Program-made: the position numbers and the translations under genes
The notes under the pieces: generated by a model
What the model was told of the DNA's origin: nothing
The model's input: only the letters and a program-made list of their open reading frames with translations
The model's database searches: none
Assembly (NCBI GenBank): GCA_021792185.1
Contig: JAJYVD010000018.1
Coordinates: 1 to 42,645 of the forward strand
Origin: Nitrospirota bacterium
GTDB lineage: Bacteria > Nitrospirota > Thermodesulfovibrionia > Thermodesulfovibrionales > Dissulfurispiraceae
Direction: 5' to 3'
Length of the DNA stretch: 42,645 nucleotides
Shown: positions 6,779-15,374 of the stretch, piece by piece
How the letters are laid out: every line of letters begins with the position of its first letter
Position numbering within the stretch: the first letter of the stretch is position 1

Positions 6779-9004
6779 TTATATCGACATGGCGTCTTCG
6801 ACCTTGCTCAACAATTCCGTATGCTGGAAGGGCTTTTGGAGAAAACCTACCGCGCCCTCCTCGAATAATTCATGAAAATAGTGCTCCTCTCCATAGCCGC
6901 TGCAGATAATTATCTTTATACCGGGTTTTAATGCCTTCATCTCTTTAAATACCTGCCTGCCGCTTTTCTCAGGCATTACCATGTCAAGGATTACAAGGTC
7001 GATATTATCCTTGTTCTCATTGAATATACGCACCCCTTCGTTACCATGAATTGCAAGAAGCACCTTATAGTCATATGCCTCAAGAATATCCTTTCCAAGC
7101 TCCCGTACGACCTCCTCGTCATCGACAAGAAGGATTGTCCCTTTCCTTGTCTTCTCCTCCATAACCTCGCCCCTCCTTTTTTCTTCTACCTTCCCCTCCG
7201 CCTTCGGCAGATATAAGCGCACAGTAGTGCCGAGACCCGGCTCTGAATAAACATTGATATGGCCTCCGTGGTTTTTGATTATGCCGTAGACCATAGCAAG
7301 ACCGAGACCCGTTCCCTTGCCGATGCCTTTTGTAGTATAGAAAGGCTCGAATATCTTCTTCTTAACCTCCGGCGGCATGCCTACTCCGGTATCGGTAACG
7401 CTGACACGTATATATTCTCCCGGCGGTATCTGGAAAAAATCGACGACCTTTTCGTCGTGAAGCAGATAGAACTCGGTCTTTATATAAAGCCTTCCTCCTT
7501 CCGGCATTGCATCCCTCGCATTGATGCAAAGGTTCATAATTGCCTGATAAAGCTGGTTACTGTCCCCTTCTATCGGCGGCAGGTTTTCTTCGGTATCCAC
7601 AACAATCGTTATGCTCCTGTCAATGGTCTCCTTCACGAATGAAATAACTTCTTTTACGAGGTCGTTTATGGACATTTTCGTCATAAGATATTTGCCCTTC
7701 CTCGCAAAACCTAAAAGCTGCTGCGCGAGACTGGCTGCCCTTGTAGCCGACTTTTCTATGGTGTCTATGTATTTGTATATCTTATCGGTCTCGGGCGTAA
7801 TGCTTCTCAGCAGCGATGCATAGCCCAGGACGCCCGTCAAAATATTATTGAAATCGTGGGCGATCCCCCCTGCCAGCATACCGAGACTGTCCAGTTTCTG
7901 GGTCTGCATAAGGGTCTGTTCCAGCCGCTTTTTTTCGGTTATATCCACGAAATACCCGTCAAAGCCTATAATAGCTCTTTCCTCGTTCAACTCGGGATAG
8001 ACGCTCATAATTACGATAAGCTCGCTGCCGTCGGCGCCTATAATCTTTTCTTCCGAATTTTTAACCCCCGATTCTACAGCCTTTTCAAGCCTTAAACTCT
8101 CCTTCCCTTTGGGGAAAAGCGCGGAGAACTGCTTTACTCCGCCGCAGAGTTCGCCGAACTTCCTGTTGGTCCCTATGATACCGCCGTCTTTGTCGAGCCT
8201 GAAAATGGCGTGATCTACCCTTTCAAAGAGGTCCCTTATTTTCTTTTCCGATTCTATCAGTCTCGACTCCCTATCCTTTATGGCAACGGTCATTCTATTG
8301 AACTCCATAGCGAGTTCACCGATCTCGTCGCCGGTGGGCTCGATCTTTATTTCAGCATACTCTCCTTCCCCGATTCTCTTTACCGCACCGGAAAGCACTG
8401 CTAAAGGACGTGTGGCTATGGTGATCAAGAAGTAGACGACAACACTGCTGCCTGCCGCAAATATCAGCGCAAGCATGACCCCCCTGAGAACAATCCTGTT
8501 TTCGGTCTCTTTCATGGTGGATTTTGAGAAGCCTACCCTCACCCATCCGATGTTCTCCGTGGTTTGTCTCACGGTGTCTTCCTGAAATATGCCGATATCT
8601 TCGGACGCCCTTACCGTAAATACAGGGGCATAAAAGCTGAAGAAGTCGCTGTCTTCAAAGAATGACAGCGGAGAATTGGAAGACAATAAAGGAAGCTTTC
8701 CTGAGAATGGACTGCCTTCATGTATAAGCAGGTTCTCTTTTTTGTCATAGAAGGAGACAAATGCAACATCAGGAGAACTCTTGATAAATAATGCAGTCTT
8801 CTTCAGGAGTTCGGCATTCCCTGAAAGGATCGGCAGTTCCACCGTCTTGCTCGCCAATGCAGTTACGACCTCGGACCTCTTTATAATCTCCTTCCTCGAT
8901 ATATCCTTTTCCGTCCTTATGGCCTCATAGGTATATACTATGGATACAAAAATAAGGATCGGGATTATTAATAAAAGCGCCTTTTTTCTGAATGTCAATC
9001 TCAT
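6779..9004 (-). CDS. Hybrid sensor histidine kinase (periplasmic sensor, HAMP, PAS, HisKA, HATPase, receiver)
   Basis: A 741-residue inner-membrane sensor. Transmembrane helices lie at about 9-25 and 175-197 and enclose a periplasmic sensor region of about 150 residues. A HAMP domain (about 198-250) and a PAS domain (about 255-358) follow. The HisKA phospho-acceptor is H383 in IAHDFNN. ATP-binding boxes are NARDAM (495-500), DTGVGM (538-543) and the GKGTGLGLAM loop. The C-terminal receiver has VDDEE (627-631), phospho-acceptor D674 and K724. No output domain is attached, so phosphate probably goes to a separate regulator. The ATG overlaps the stop of the binding-protein gene as ATGA, and AAAGAGGA precedes it, so the two are coupled. 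Confidence 0.95.
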   Translation of the reverse strand: MRLTFRKKALLLIIPILIFVSIVYTYEAIRTEKDISRKEIIKRSEVVTALASKTVELPILSGNAELLKKTALFIKSSPDVAFVSFYDKKENLLIHEGSPFSGKLPLLSSNSPLSFFEDSDFFSFYAPVFTVRASEDIGIFQEDTVRQTTENIGWVRVGFSKSTMKETENRIVLRGVMLALIFAAGSSVVVYFLITIATRPLAVLSGAVKRIGEGEYAEIKIEPTGDEIGELAMEFNRMTVAIKDRESRLIESEKKIRDLFERVDHAIFRLDKDGGIIGTNRKFGELCGGVKQFSALFPKGKESLRLEKAVESGVKNSEEKIIGADGSELIVIMSVYPELNEERAIIGFDGYFVDITEKKRLEQTLMQTQKLDSLGMLAGGIAHDFNNILTGVLGYASLLRSITPETDKIYKYIDTIEKSATRAASLAQQLLGFARKGKYLMTKMSINDLVKEVISFVKETIDRSITIVVDTEENLPPIEGDSNQLYQAIMNLCINARDAMPEGGRLYIKTEFYLLHDEKVVDFFQIPPGEYIRVSVTDTGVGMPPEVKKKIFEPFYTTKGIGKGTGLGLAMVYGIIKNHGGHINVYSEPGLGTTVRLYLPKAEGKVEEKRRGEVMEEKTRKGTILLVDDEEVVRELGKDILEAYDYKVLLAIHGNEGVRIFNENKDNIDLVILDMVMPEKSGRQVFKEMKALKPGIKIIICSGYGEEHYFHELFEEGAVGFLQKPFQHTELLSKVEDAMSI

Positions 9005-9912
9005 GGATATATCCTCTTTGCCTTTCTTAAAAGTTCGGCAGGGATATGTATCCCCATCTTCCGCGCTGTATTCGTATTAATGTATAAATCGAAATCATGG
9101 GACGGCGACGGAGGTATTGTCCCCATATCCGCCCCCTTAAGCGCTTTAGACGCCTTTTCACCCAACTGTCTTCCGACATTGACGGTATTAAAGGTAAGTG
9201 CGAGCAGCGCGCCATGTTTTACATGTTTTTCCGAAATCCCGAGTATCGGGATATTTTTTCTGAAGGACGTCAGGAAAACCTCTTCTATGGTTGTGTCGGT
9301 AAGCAGCCCCACATCGGGCAGAAGTAAAACAGCGCCGGCTGAATCAACCTGTTTGACGGCGCTCACGAACTCAAATGAGCTTCTCACGCTGTAAGTTGAA
9401 ACCTGCGGGCTGGCAGTCCCGTCCAGTATCTTCATCAAGTCATGACTTCCCACGACCGCTATCCGCCTGATTTGCGGCAGGTAACTCTTAATAAGGGCAA
9501 CATACTCCTTCACAGGCGTTGCCATATAAACGCCTGTTGTGTTAGGCCTGTCAATCTCCGGAGACGTTATGACAAGGTCATAGATCACGGCAATGGACGG
9601 CGGGAGCTTAAGCGATTCTTCAAGCGCCTCCCTTCCGAGCGCTATAACAACGCTTGCCTCCTCCTTTGCTGCAATGCCTTTCAGCCTGCCTTTAACATCG
9701 GACGGGGATAATATTTTTACAGAATCCAGTTTTTCCTTTACGCCGGAAATAATTTCGTTTACGGGTTTAAGCTGCGTATCTCCGACGATAATCACATCTG
9801 CCGAATGACACGGGGATGCATAAAAAAAGACGATTAGCGTGAAAAGCAGAAAAAAAATTTTCTTTTTATCCACCTTGTAAGTTTCGATGTTATTAAGTAT
9901 AGACGCTATCAA
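9001..9912 (-). CDS. Periplasmic ABC-type substrate-binding protein (ABC_sub_bind family)
   Basis: A 303-residue exported protein of the TrpX-like ABC_sub_bind family. The signal peptide is FFLLFTLIVFFYASPCHSA, and the mature part shows the two-lobe pattern (DVIIVGD, VVIALGREAL, IAVVGSHDLM, PILGISEKHVKHGALLAL). No ABC permease or ATPase genes lie nearby; instead the gene is coupled to a membrane histidine kinase. The inferred role is ligand capture for that sensor rather than transport. The start used is TTG at 9912, supported by GAGGA 9 nt upstream. A GTG at 9873 would also leave a good signal peptide. Confidence 0.82.
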   Translation of the reverse strand: MIASILNNIETYKVDKKKIFFLLFTLIVFFYASPCHSADVIIVGDTQLKPVNEIISGVKEKLDSVKILSPSDVKGRLKGIAAKEEASVVIALGREALEESLKLPPSIAVIYDLVITSPEIDRPNTTGVYMATPVKEYVALIKSYLPQIRRIAVVGSHDLMKILDGTASPQVSTYSVRSSFEFVSAVKQVDSAGAVLLLPDVGLLTDTTIEEVFLTSFRKNIPILGISEKHVKHGALLALTFNTVNVGRQLGEKASKALKGADMGTIPPSPSHDFDLYINTNTARKMGIHIPAELLRKAKRIYP

Positions 9913-11590
9913 GTGTTTTAATCCTCGAATGAATCGGCGGGACTTCTTCCGGGTCGATAATTACATCCAGCACCGTAGGAACTCCTGATGATATTATATC
10001 ATTTATCATTTTCCTGTTTATTTTTCCCGGCTTTGTAATCCTGATCCCCCTTGCGCCAAGTCCTTCTGCAATTTTAACAAAATCGACCCGCTTGAACCTT
10101 GATGGGATGCCTTCAGGTAGAGAGGCAAGCTTTCTTGCATGATAGACCATACCAAGCATGGAATTATTCATTATAACCCATATTACAGGAATCTTATAAT
10201 TAGATGCTGTTGCCACCTCCATGCCGTTCATCAAAAACCCTCCATCGCCGACTAAAGTGATAACAGGTCTTTCGGGCGATGCGAGTTTAGCTCCAACAGG
10301 TGATGCTACCGCATATCCCATTGAGGCAAAACCGAGAGGAACATAAAATGAATATGGTTCTAAAATATTTATATAACGTATCGCCCATGCCATGCTATTC
10401 CCGTTATCTGCAAAATAAATTGCATTTTCAGGGAGACTATCCATAAGGTCTTTCATCAACCTTTGTGGTTTATATGGCATTCCACCTGATCTAATAAGCT
10501 CTTGTCTATCAATCAAAGCAAATTTCTTCTTTAATCTTTTTGCCTCTCTCTGTCTCCTATCTCCAACAGATATTTTCTTTCCTTGCCTCTTCAGTTCATA
10601 AATGAGTTCCCGTAAGACAACCTTAGCATCTCCAACAATTCCAACAGTTACAGGATAGTTTTTACCGATTTCGTCAGGATCTATATCAAGCTGAATTTTT
10701 GCTACACTTGGAAGAAGCCTCTCATCCCAACCCGATGTCATCCATTCATTAAAACTCGTGCCTATGGCAAGCATGACATCAACACTATTTTCCATTATAT
10801 ATTTCTTTGCTATCGGTGAACCCGCAAAGCCCAGAACTCCGAGGGAAAGAGGATGGAGTTCATTAAAAATACCCTTCCCTTTCTGTGATGTAGCAACAGG
10901 TATATCCATCATTTCTGAAAGTTCTAAAAGTTCTTTATCAGCCCTTGAAAGCACCGTTCCCCATCCTGCTATCATCACCGGTCTTTTTGCACTAAGAAGA
11001 AGTCTTGCTGCCTTCTTCACCCCTTCTCTATCAAAAACCGCCGCCTGTCCAATAGAAATTCTTCCGCCTTTATACGAAACTTCCCGCTTCATTATGTCTG
11101 TAGGCAGATTCAGGTGAACAGGTCCGGTTCTTCCTGTCAATGCTGTCCTTAATGCCCTTGAAACCATTTCCTGTGTCTTTTTTTCATTTATTATCATATC
11201 GCTGTATTTTGTAATGCTTCTGAACATGTCAACTATGCTCAACCACTCGCTTGTGAATTCTTGAACAGCGCCTTTACCAAATACAGATGTGGAGACCTGG
11301 CCGGTAAGAACAAGAACGGGTATGGAATCCGCATAGGAAGATGCAATGCCTGTTATAAGATTGGTAGCGCCGGGGCCTGATGTCCCGCAGCAAACTCCTA
11401 TTTTACCGCTCAGCCTCGCATATCCGTCTGCCATAAATGCAGCGCCTTCTTCGTGCTTTGTAACAATTACCTTTATCTTGCTTTTGTAGAGGGCATTATT
11501 AAGCGGCTCCAAGGCTCCGCCGGGTATGCCGAAGATGTATTCGACGCCATGATCCTCAAGACATTTAATGATAAGCTCTGCTGCAGTCAT
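9893..11590 (-). CDS. Thiamine-diphosphate-dependent enzyme, acetolactate synthase-like
   Basis: A 565-residue TPP enzyme of the acetolactate-synthase large-subunit superfamily. The N-terminal pyrimidine-binding domain has the catalytic Glu47 in KHEEGAAFMADGYAR. A central domain and a C-terminal TPP domain with GDGGFLMNGMEVA...VIMNN (metal and diphosphate binding) follow. No regulatory ilvN subunit gene follows, so it may be a catabolic synthase or another ThDP carboligase rather than the biosynthetic IlvB. The frame is open upstream to 11707, but that part is a palindromic repeat. The natural start is the ATG at 11590, just before TAAELIIKCLEDHG. Its 3' end overlaps the binding-protein start by 20 nt. 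Confidence 0.85.
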   Translation of the reverse strand: MTAAELIIKCLEDHGVEYIFGIPGGALEPLNNALYKSKIKVIVTKHEEGAAFMADGYARLSGKIGVCCGTSGPGATNLITGIASSYADSIPVLVLTGQVSTSVFGKGAVQEFTSEWLSIVDMFRSITKYSDMIINEKKTQEMVSRALRTALTGRTGPVHLNLPTDIMKREVSYKGGRISIGQAAVFDREGVKKAARLLLSAKRPVMIAGWGTVLSRADKELLELSEMMDIPVATSQKGKGIFNELHPLSLGVLGFAGSPIAKKYIMENSVDVMLAIGTSFNEWMTSGWDERLLPSVAKIQLDIDPDEIGKNYPVTVGIVGDAKVVLRELIYELKRQGKKISVGDRRQREAKRLKKKFALIDRQELIRSGGMPYKPQRLMKDLMDSLPENAIYFADNGNSMAWAIRYINILEPYSFYVPLGFASMGYAVASPVGAKLASPERPVITLVGDGGFLMNGMEVATASNYKIPVIWVIMNNSMLGMVYHARKLASLPEGIPSRFKRVDFVKIAEGLGARGIRITKPGKINRKMINDIISSGVPTVLDVIIDPEEVPPIHSRIKTLDSVYT

Positions 11591-11674
11591 TTTGTTAAGG
11601 AATATAGCACAAAGAGTCGGATATAGCAATAAGTCCGGGGTGTTTTTTGCTATAATTAATTTAATTCCAATTAA

Positions 11675-11705
11675 GATTGCTTCGGGCTGCCGCCCTCGCA
11701 ATGAC
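11675..11705. repeat. Palindromic intergenic repeat, family G (GATTGCTTCGGG type)
   Basis: The sequence is an imperfect dyad: GATTGC..GGGC on one side and GCCC..GCAATG on the other, around a four-base centre. It lies between the divergent TPP enzyme and KASIII-like genes. Repeats of this appearance (GATTGC...GCAATGAC) are common extragenic palindromes in environmental genomes. Only one copy occurs in this window. Confidence 0.55.
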
Positions 11706-11732
11706 AACTTTTGTTGTTAAGGAGAGTAAAAA

Positions 11733-12749
11733 ATGAAAGCAGCAGGAATTGTAGGAACAGGTCTGTATGTGCCTGAAGAGGTAAGAACGAATGAGTGGTT
11801 TCAACAATTCGAATTATTGCCCTTTGATGAACTCTTCGATGATGCGAGAGTGCGGGAAAGGAGGGTTTGCGCTAAGGGTGAAAAGTCCTCTGATATCGAA
11901 ACAAAGGCGCTCCTATCAGCGGTAGAGGATGCGGGGATCGGTATTGAGGATGTAGAACTAATCCTCGACGGCCCGAATCTCCATGACCAGCCGCAGCCCG
12001 GCAATGCCGCCCTTGTGCAGTATAAGTCCGGGGCAAAAAATGCCGCTGCAATAAATGTGGAGAGCGCATGCACCTCTTTGCTTTCACAGATCACTATAGC
12101 GTGGTCGCTGATAGGGAGCGGCATGTACAATACCATAGCATGCATAGGTGCAACCAACTGGACGATAACAGCCGATTACACCGAAAAAAACTGCATGTTC
12201 ATGGGTGACGGCGCTGCAGCCCTGATAATGCAGCCTGTAGGCACCGGTAAAGGAATATTAAGCGCGCATCTCGAGACCGACGGAAGTTGTTACAGCGCTG
12301 TGGGCAGAAACTTCAGACTTCCAAGGGCGCTCATAGAGAATTATAAACCGGGCAATTATCTCGAAGGGCCGAGGGAGAGGGTATATCTTTATATCGACCG
12401 CGGAGACGCCGGTATCGGAAAAATAAGGGAGCACGGACCTATAAAGATTCCGGAAGCGGCGCAAAAGGCGCTTGCAAAGGCAGGATATACCGAAAAAGAC
12501 ATAGATTTCTTAATAACGCACAACCCTGCCCCTGCGCTTGTTGATGCATGGCAAAAGGCGCTGAATGTCCCGCCGGAAAAGGCGCACATTACCTTCGAAA
12601 AATACGGCAACATGAGCGCTGCGAGTATCGGAGCCAATCTTCATGAGGCCGTTAAAATGGGAAGGATAAAAGACGGAGACCTGGTTGTAATGTGCGGCCC
12701 GGGCGCAGGATTTCATTACTCGGCGGTTGTAATGAGATGGGGAAAGTAG
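11733..12749 (+). CDS. 3-oxoacyl-ACP synthase III-like condensing enzyme
   Basis: A 338-residue thiolase-fold enzyme of the KASIII (FabH) class. The catalytic triad is C113 in ESACTSL, H263 in ITHNPAPA and N293 in YGNMSAAS, which is the Cys-His-Asn set of FabH-like decarboxylating synthases. It probably condenses an acyl-CoA with malonyl-ACP, but the substrate cannot be read from sequence. The FabH-typical HQAN is replaced by HNPA, so it may belong to a divergent KASIII-like group. The ATG follows AAGGAG at 11719-11724. It is divergent from the TPP enzyme and no fab cluster lies nearby. Confidence 0.88.
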   Translation: MKAAGIVGTGLYVPEEVRTNEWFQQFELLPFDELFDDARVRERRVCAKGEKSSDIETKALLSAVEDAGIGIEDVELILDGPNLHDQPQPGNAALVQYKSGAKNAAAINVESACTSLLSQITIAWSLIGSGMYNTIACIGATNWTITADYTEKNCMFMGDGAAALIMQPVGTGKGILSAHLETDGSCYSAVGRNFRLPRALIENYKPGNYLEGPRERVYLYIDRGDAGIGKIREHGPIKIPEAAQKALAKAGYTEKDIDFLITHNPAPALVDAWQKALNVPPEKAHITFEKYGNMSAASIGANLHEAVKMGRIKDGDLVVMCGPGAGFHYSAVVMRWGK

Positions 12750-12752
12750 CCT

Positions 12753-14870
12753 TTAAAACTTGTAACTAATGCTTATCAAAGCGGAAATGCCTTCCCTCGG
12801 AAAATCATTGGGTATGAGCTTTGAAGAACCCGAGGTATCCGGGTCCCTGTATCTCTTGTCCAGCAGGTTATGCACCGTGCCTTTTATTTCGAGATTCTTA
12901 TAAATATTTTTGGCAATAAGAGCTAAATCGACCGTCGTATAAGAAGGTATCCTTCCCCTCGTATCTCCAGATGCCCTCGGCCTTGAACCCGTCCATAATA
13001 CATCGATATGTGAAATTAAATACTTTGAGAGTCCATAATTCAGACCTGCTGCCGCCCTCTGGGAAGGCACATCAACCAATCTCTTTTTTGTGTTGGAGTC
13101 CTTTGGCTCCTGATATGTATAGCTTGCTTTCCAGTAATTCGAAGGGGTATAGTTTCCTGTCAATTCCACCTCTATACCCCTGACCCTCGCTCCTTCTTTG
13201 TTTGCGTATCTGGCAGGAGATACTGCCGCGTCCCTTACAATAAGGTCATCTATCAGGCTTATGAAATAACCCATATCGACCCTGAAATTATCCGTAAACC
13301 TGTAACCCAGAGCCGCTTCATACGTCCTTATTTTTTCCGGCTTGAGATTCGGATTTCCTATAACAGTGGGATTATTGGCATTATATAATTCGAGAAAGTT
13401 CGGCGCCCTGAATGCCTGGCCGTAGAGGAGCTTCAAATCAGCCTTATCCATGAAGCCCCATACAACACCGGCTCTCGGATTAAAGGCATCTCCGAACTCG
13501 CTGTAGTGGTCGTATCTGACCCCTGCTGTAACGTTTAAATTTTCCCTGATGTCCCATTCATCCTGAATAAATGCCGCCCATATCTCCCTTCTTGTATCCT
13601 TATTGAAGTTTGCCCATGATGTCACTTCCTGAAAAGAGCCGAGCGGAAGAAGGCTTGCTGTAGAAGTCCTCGGGTCATAGTTTGCGTAGAGCTTTACATC
13701 AAACTGCCTTATATTTTCATAGAGGCTGCCGATGATCAAATGGTTGTCTTCAAACAGTTCGTAATCGAATTGCATCTCTGCGCCGAGGGTTCTATTTTTA
13801 AGAAGGGCACGCGCAAATGCGCCGTCAGGAAATGTCCCTGCAGTTGATGTGAATCCCTCAGGGAAAAGCTCGACCTTTGCATCCTGCTCGAACTGGTCAA
13901 AATAGAGCCTGAGATTTGAAGACAGGCTTTCCGTAATTGTCTGATTATAACTCAGCTCATTCCAAAAATTTCTATACGTGATAAAATTCTCGTCCGTAAG
14001 GGCATAGGCATTGCCGATGTATGCGCCCCTGTCTTTGCCTGTATACTGCCCCTTGAACGTCAAATTGCCGTAAGAAGCCTTCAAGAATATATCGGTCTTT
14101 TCGAGATTGGCGTCTGTCCGCCCGGGGGCTGTCGTATATGATCTTCCTGCAAATCTGTCCTTGTCTATTAACAATTTCTGGCCGTTTGTATTCAGGTAAT
14201 CCACGCTTCCGGATACCTGCAGCTTTTCATAAGAACCACCTGCAAGAAGATTGAATTTCTTCGTGTCGAAACTTCCGCCTGCAGCAGATACATTCACACC
14301 CTTTATGTCACCAGCATCTTTGGTAACGATATTTATAACGGCAACAAATGCATTGGCGCCGTAAAGGGCAGAGCCTGGACCCCTTACTATCTCTATCTGT
14401 TTTATATTTTCGACGGGCAGATCATTGTAAGCATTAGCAAGTGCGCTTCCCGTATAAGACTCGTTCAATCTGTGCCCGTCGATCATAACGAGTATCTTTT
14501 CCGATGTAGTTGTCCTTATGCCCCTGACCTCGAACATATACCTGCCGAACTCGTTTATGGATATTCCTATGCCCGGAACCATCTTCAATACGTCCATGAT
14601 ATTCCGGGCGCCCATGTTCTTTATCTCATCAGAGGTTATAATGGTTGCGATTGCAGGCGCCTTTTTCAGCGGGATTGCGCGTTTTGTTGCCGTTACAAGA
14701 TCCTTCTCCTCGAAAAACAGGAGAAGCTCTTCCCTCGCTGAATCACCCGTACGTGTCTGCGCAAGCTTTATTCTTTCTAAGAGGGGTTTATTTTGAATGT
14801 CCAACGCAGGACTGACGGACGGGATGCCTAAGACAAATATAAACAACACAAACCATGCTGCTCCTCTCAT
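12753..14870 (-). CDS. TonB-dependent outer-membrane receptor
   Basis: About 705 residues. The signal peptide ends near VSPALD. A plug domain follows (SDEIKNMGARNIMDVLKMVPG...EIVRGPGSALYGANAF), then a long beta-barrel domain whose last residues (ISISYKF) end in an aromatic, as expected for outer-membrane insertion. The likely ligand is a siderophore, cobalamin or other metal complex, but it cannot be told. ATG at 14870 is chosen because GAGGAGG lies just upstream. A TTG start at 14924 is rejected because it falls inside the -35 element of the promoter. The promoter leaves a leader of about 20 nt, too short for a riboswitch. Confidence 0.92.
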   Translation of the reverse strand: MRGAAWFVLFIFVLGIPSVSPALDIQNKPLLERIKLAQTRTGDSAREELLLFFEEKDLVTATKRAIPLKKAPAIATIITSDEIKNMGARNIMDVLKMVPGIGISINEFGRYMFEVRGIRTTTSEKILVMIDGHRLNESYTGSALANAYNDLPVENIKQIEIVRGPGSALYGANAFVAVINIVTKDAGDIKGVNVSAAGGSFDTKKFNLLAGGSYEKLQVSGSVDYLNTNGQKLLIDKDRFAGRSYTTAPGRTDANLEKTDIFLKASYGNLTFKGQYTGKDRGAYIGNAYALTDENFITYRNFWNELSYNQTITESLSSNLRLYFDQFEQDAKVELFPEGFTSTAGTFPDGAFARALLKNRTLGAEMQFDYELFEDNHLIIGSLYENIRQFDVKLYANYDPRTSTASLLPLGSFQEVTSWANFNKDTRREIWAAFIQDEWDIRENLNVTAGVRYDHYSEFGDAFNPRAGVVWGFMDKADLKLLYGQAFRAPNFLELYNANNPTVIGNPNLKPEKIRTYEAALGYRFTDNFRVDMGYFISLIDDLIVRDAAVSPARYANKEGARVRGIEVELTGNYTPSNYWKASYTYQEPKDSNTKKRLVDVPSQRAAAGLNYGLSKYLISHIDVLWTGSRPRASGDTRGRIPSYTTVDLALIAKNIYKNLEIKGTVHNLLDKRYRDPDTSGSSKLIPNDFPREGISALISISYKF

Positions 14871-14895
14871 CAACCCTCCTCGGCGTAAGTGCTTT

Positions 14896-14924
14896 AAAAT
14901 ATCACGAAATGAGAGAACTGTCAA
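14896..14924 (-). promoter_or_regulatory. Sigma-70 promoter of the TonB receptor gene
   Basis: On the minus strand there is TTGACA (14919-14924), a 17-nt spacer and TATTTT (14896-14901). The -35 is an exact consensus and the spacing is ideal. The predicted start of transcription is about 14889, some 20 nt before the ATG at 14870. It confirms the shorter start choice for the receptor. Confidence 0.7.
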
Positions 14925-14971
14925 TCAATATATAGAGCGAGGAGTTCCCCCATTTTTTTGTTTCTTTGTCC

Positions 14972-15000
14972 GTCATTCCCGCGAAGGCGGGAATCCATTC
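14972..15000. repeat. Left inverted repeat of the GIY-YIG cassette (family F)
   Basis: A 29-nt sequence starting GTCATTCCCGC and continuing into GCGGGAATCC. It is itself a dyad (ATTCCCGC-gaag-GCGGGAAT). The reverse complement recurs at 15319-15347 with changes in the centre. It lies just downstream of the GIY-YIG stop codon. Confidence 0.75.
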
Positions 15001-15003
15001 TTA

Positions 15004-15297
15004 TTATGTAGTTAAGCTGTCATATAAATCCGTCCATTCGGGATTATGTTCCTCGATAAGCTTGAGTTTCCATACCCTATTCCATCTTTTCATTTGCCTT
15101 TCCCTCGATAATGCCGTCTCGGCATTCTCTGCAACTTCGTAGTAAACAAGTCTGTGAACCCCATATTTCTTTGTGAAACCTTCAACTAAGCCGTTTTTAT
15201 GTTCATAAACTCTTTTAGTCAGATTCGAGGTTGCCCCTATATACAAGGTCCCTCTTTTTCGGCTGGCTAAAATGTAAACGTAAAAACTTTCTTTCAT
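15004..15297 (-). CDS. GIY-YIG nuclease-domain protein
   Basis: A 97-residue single-domain protein of the YhbQ/UvrC-N-like GIY-YIG family. The motifs appear in order: YVYIL at 6-10, LYIGATSNL, then R...H near KRVYEHK. A conserved Glu follows near the middle (YYEVAENAETA). Such small proteins may nick or cleave DNA, but their cellular role is mostly untested. The gene is enclosed by inverted copies of a CATTCCCG-type repeat, 3 nt after its stop and 22 nt before its start. An AT-rich TAAAAT lies 6 nt upstream of the ATG. There is no Shine-Dalgarno. Confidence 0.85.
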   Translation of the reverse strand: MKESFYVYILASRKRGTLYIGATSNLTKRVYEHKNGLVEGFTKKYGVHRLVYYEVAENAETALSRERQMKRWNRVWKLKLIEEHNPEWTDLYDSLTT

Positions 15298-15318
15298 CTG
15301 CAGATTTTATTTAGAGAA

Positions 15319-15347
15319 AATGGATTCCCGTTTCCACGGGAATGACG
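15319..15347. repeat. Right inverted repeat of the GIY-YIG cassette (family F)
   Basis: This is the inverted counterpart of 14972-15000: GGATTCCCG...CGGGAATGAC. The outer parts match (ATTCCCG and CGGGAAT), while the loop is different (tttccac against cgaaggc). Together with the left copy it encloses the GIY-YIG gene in about 376 bp. Confidence 0.75.
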
Positions 15348-15374
15348 TGTCATAGTTTAACTTATTACCTGTCA

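Noticed and set aside
9893-11707. 604-residue version of the TPP enzyme starting at 11707
   Set aside because: The extra 39 residues are translated from a palindromic repeat and AT-rich leader; the conserved domain begins at the ATG at 11590.
12753-14924. 723-residue TonB receptor starting with TTG at 14924
   Set aside because: This TTG is part of the -35 box; the ATG at 14870 has a strong Shine-Dalgarno and a proper signal peptide.
14870-15003. Cobalamin or other riboswitch upstream of the TonB receptor
   Set aside because: The predicted transcript start leaves only about 20 nt of leader.
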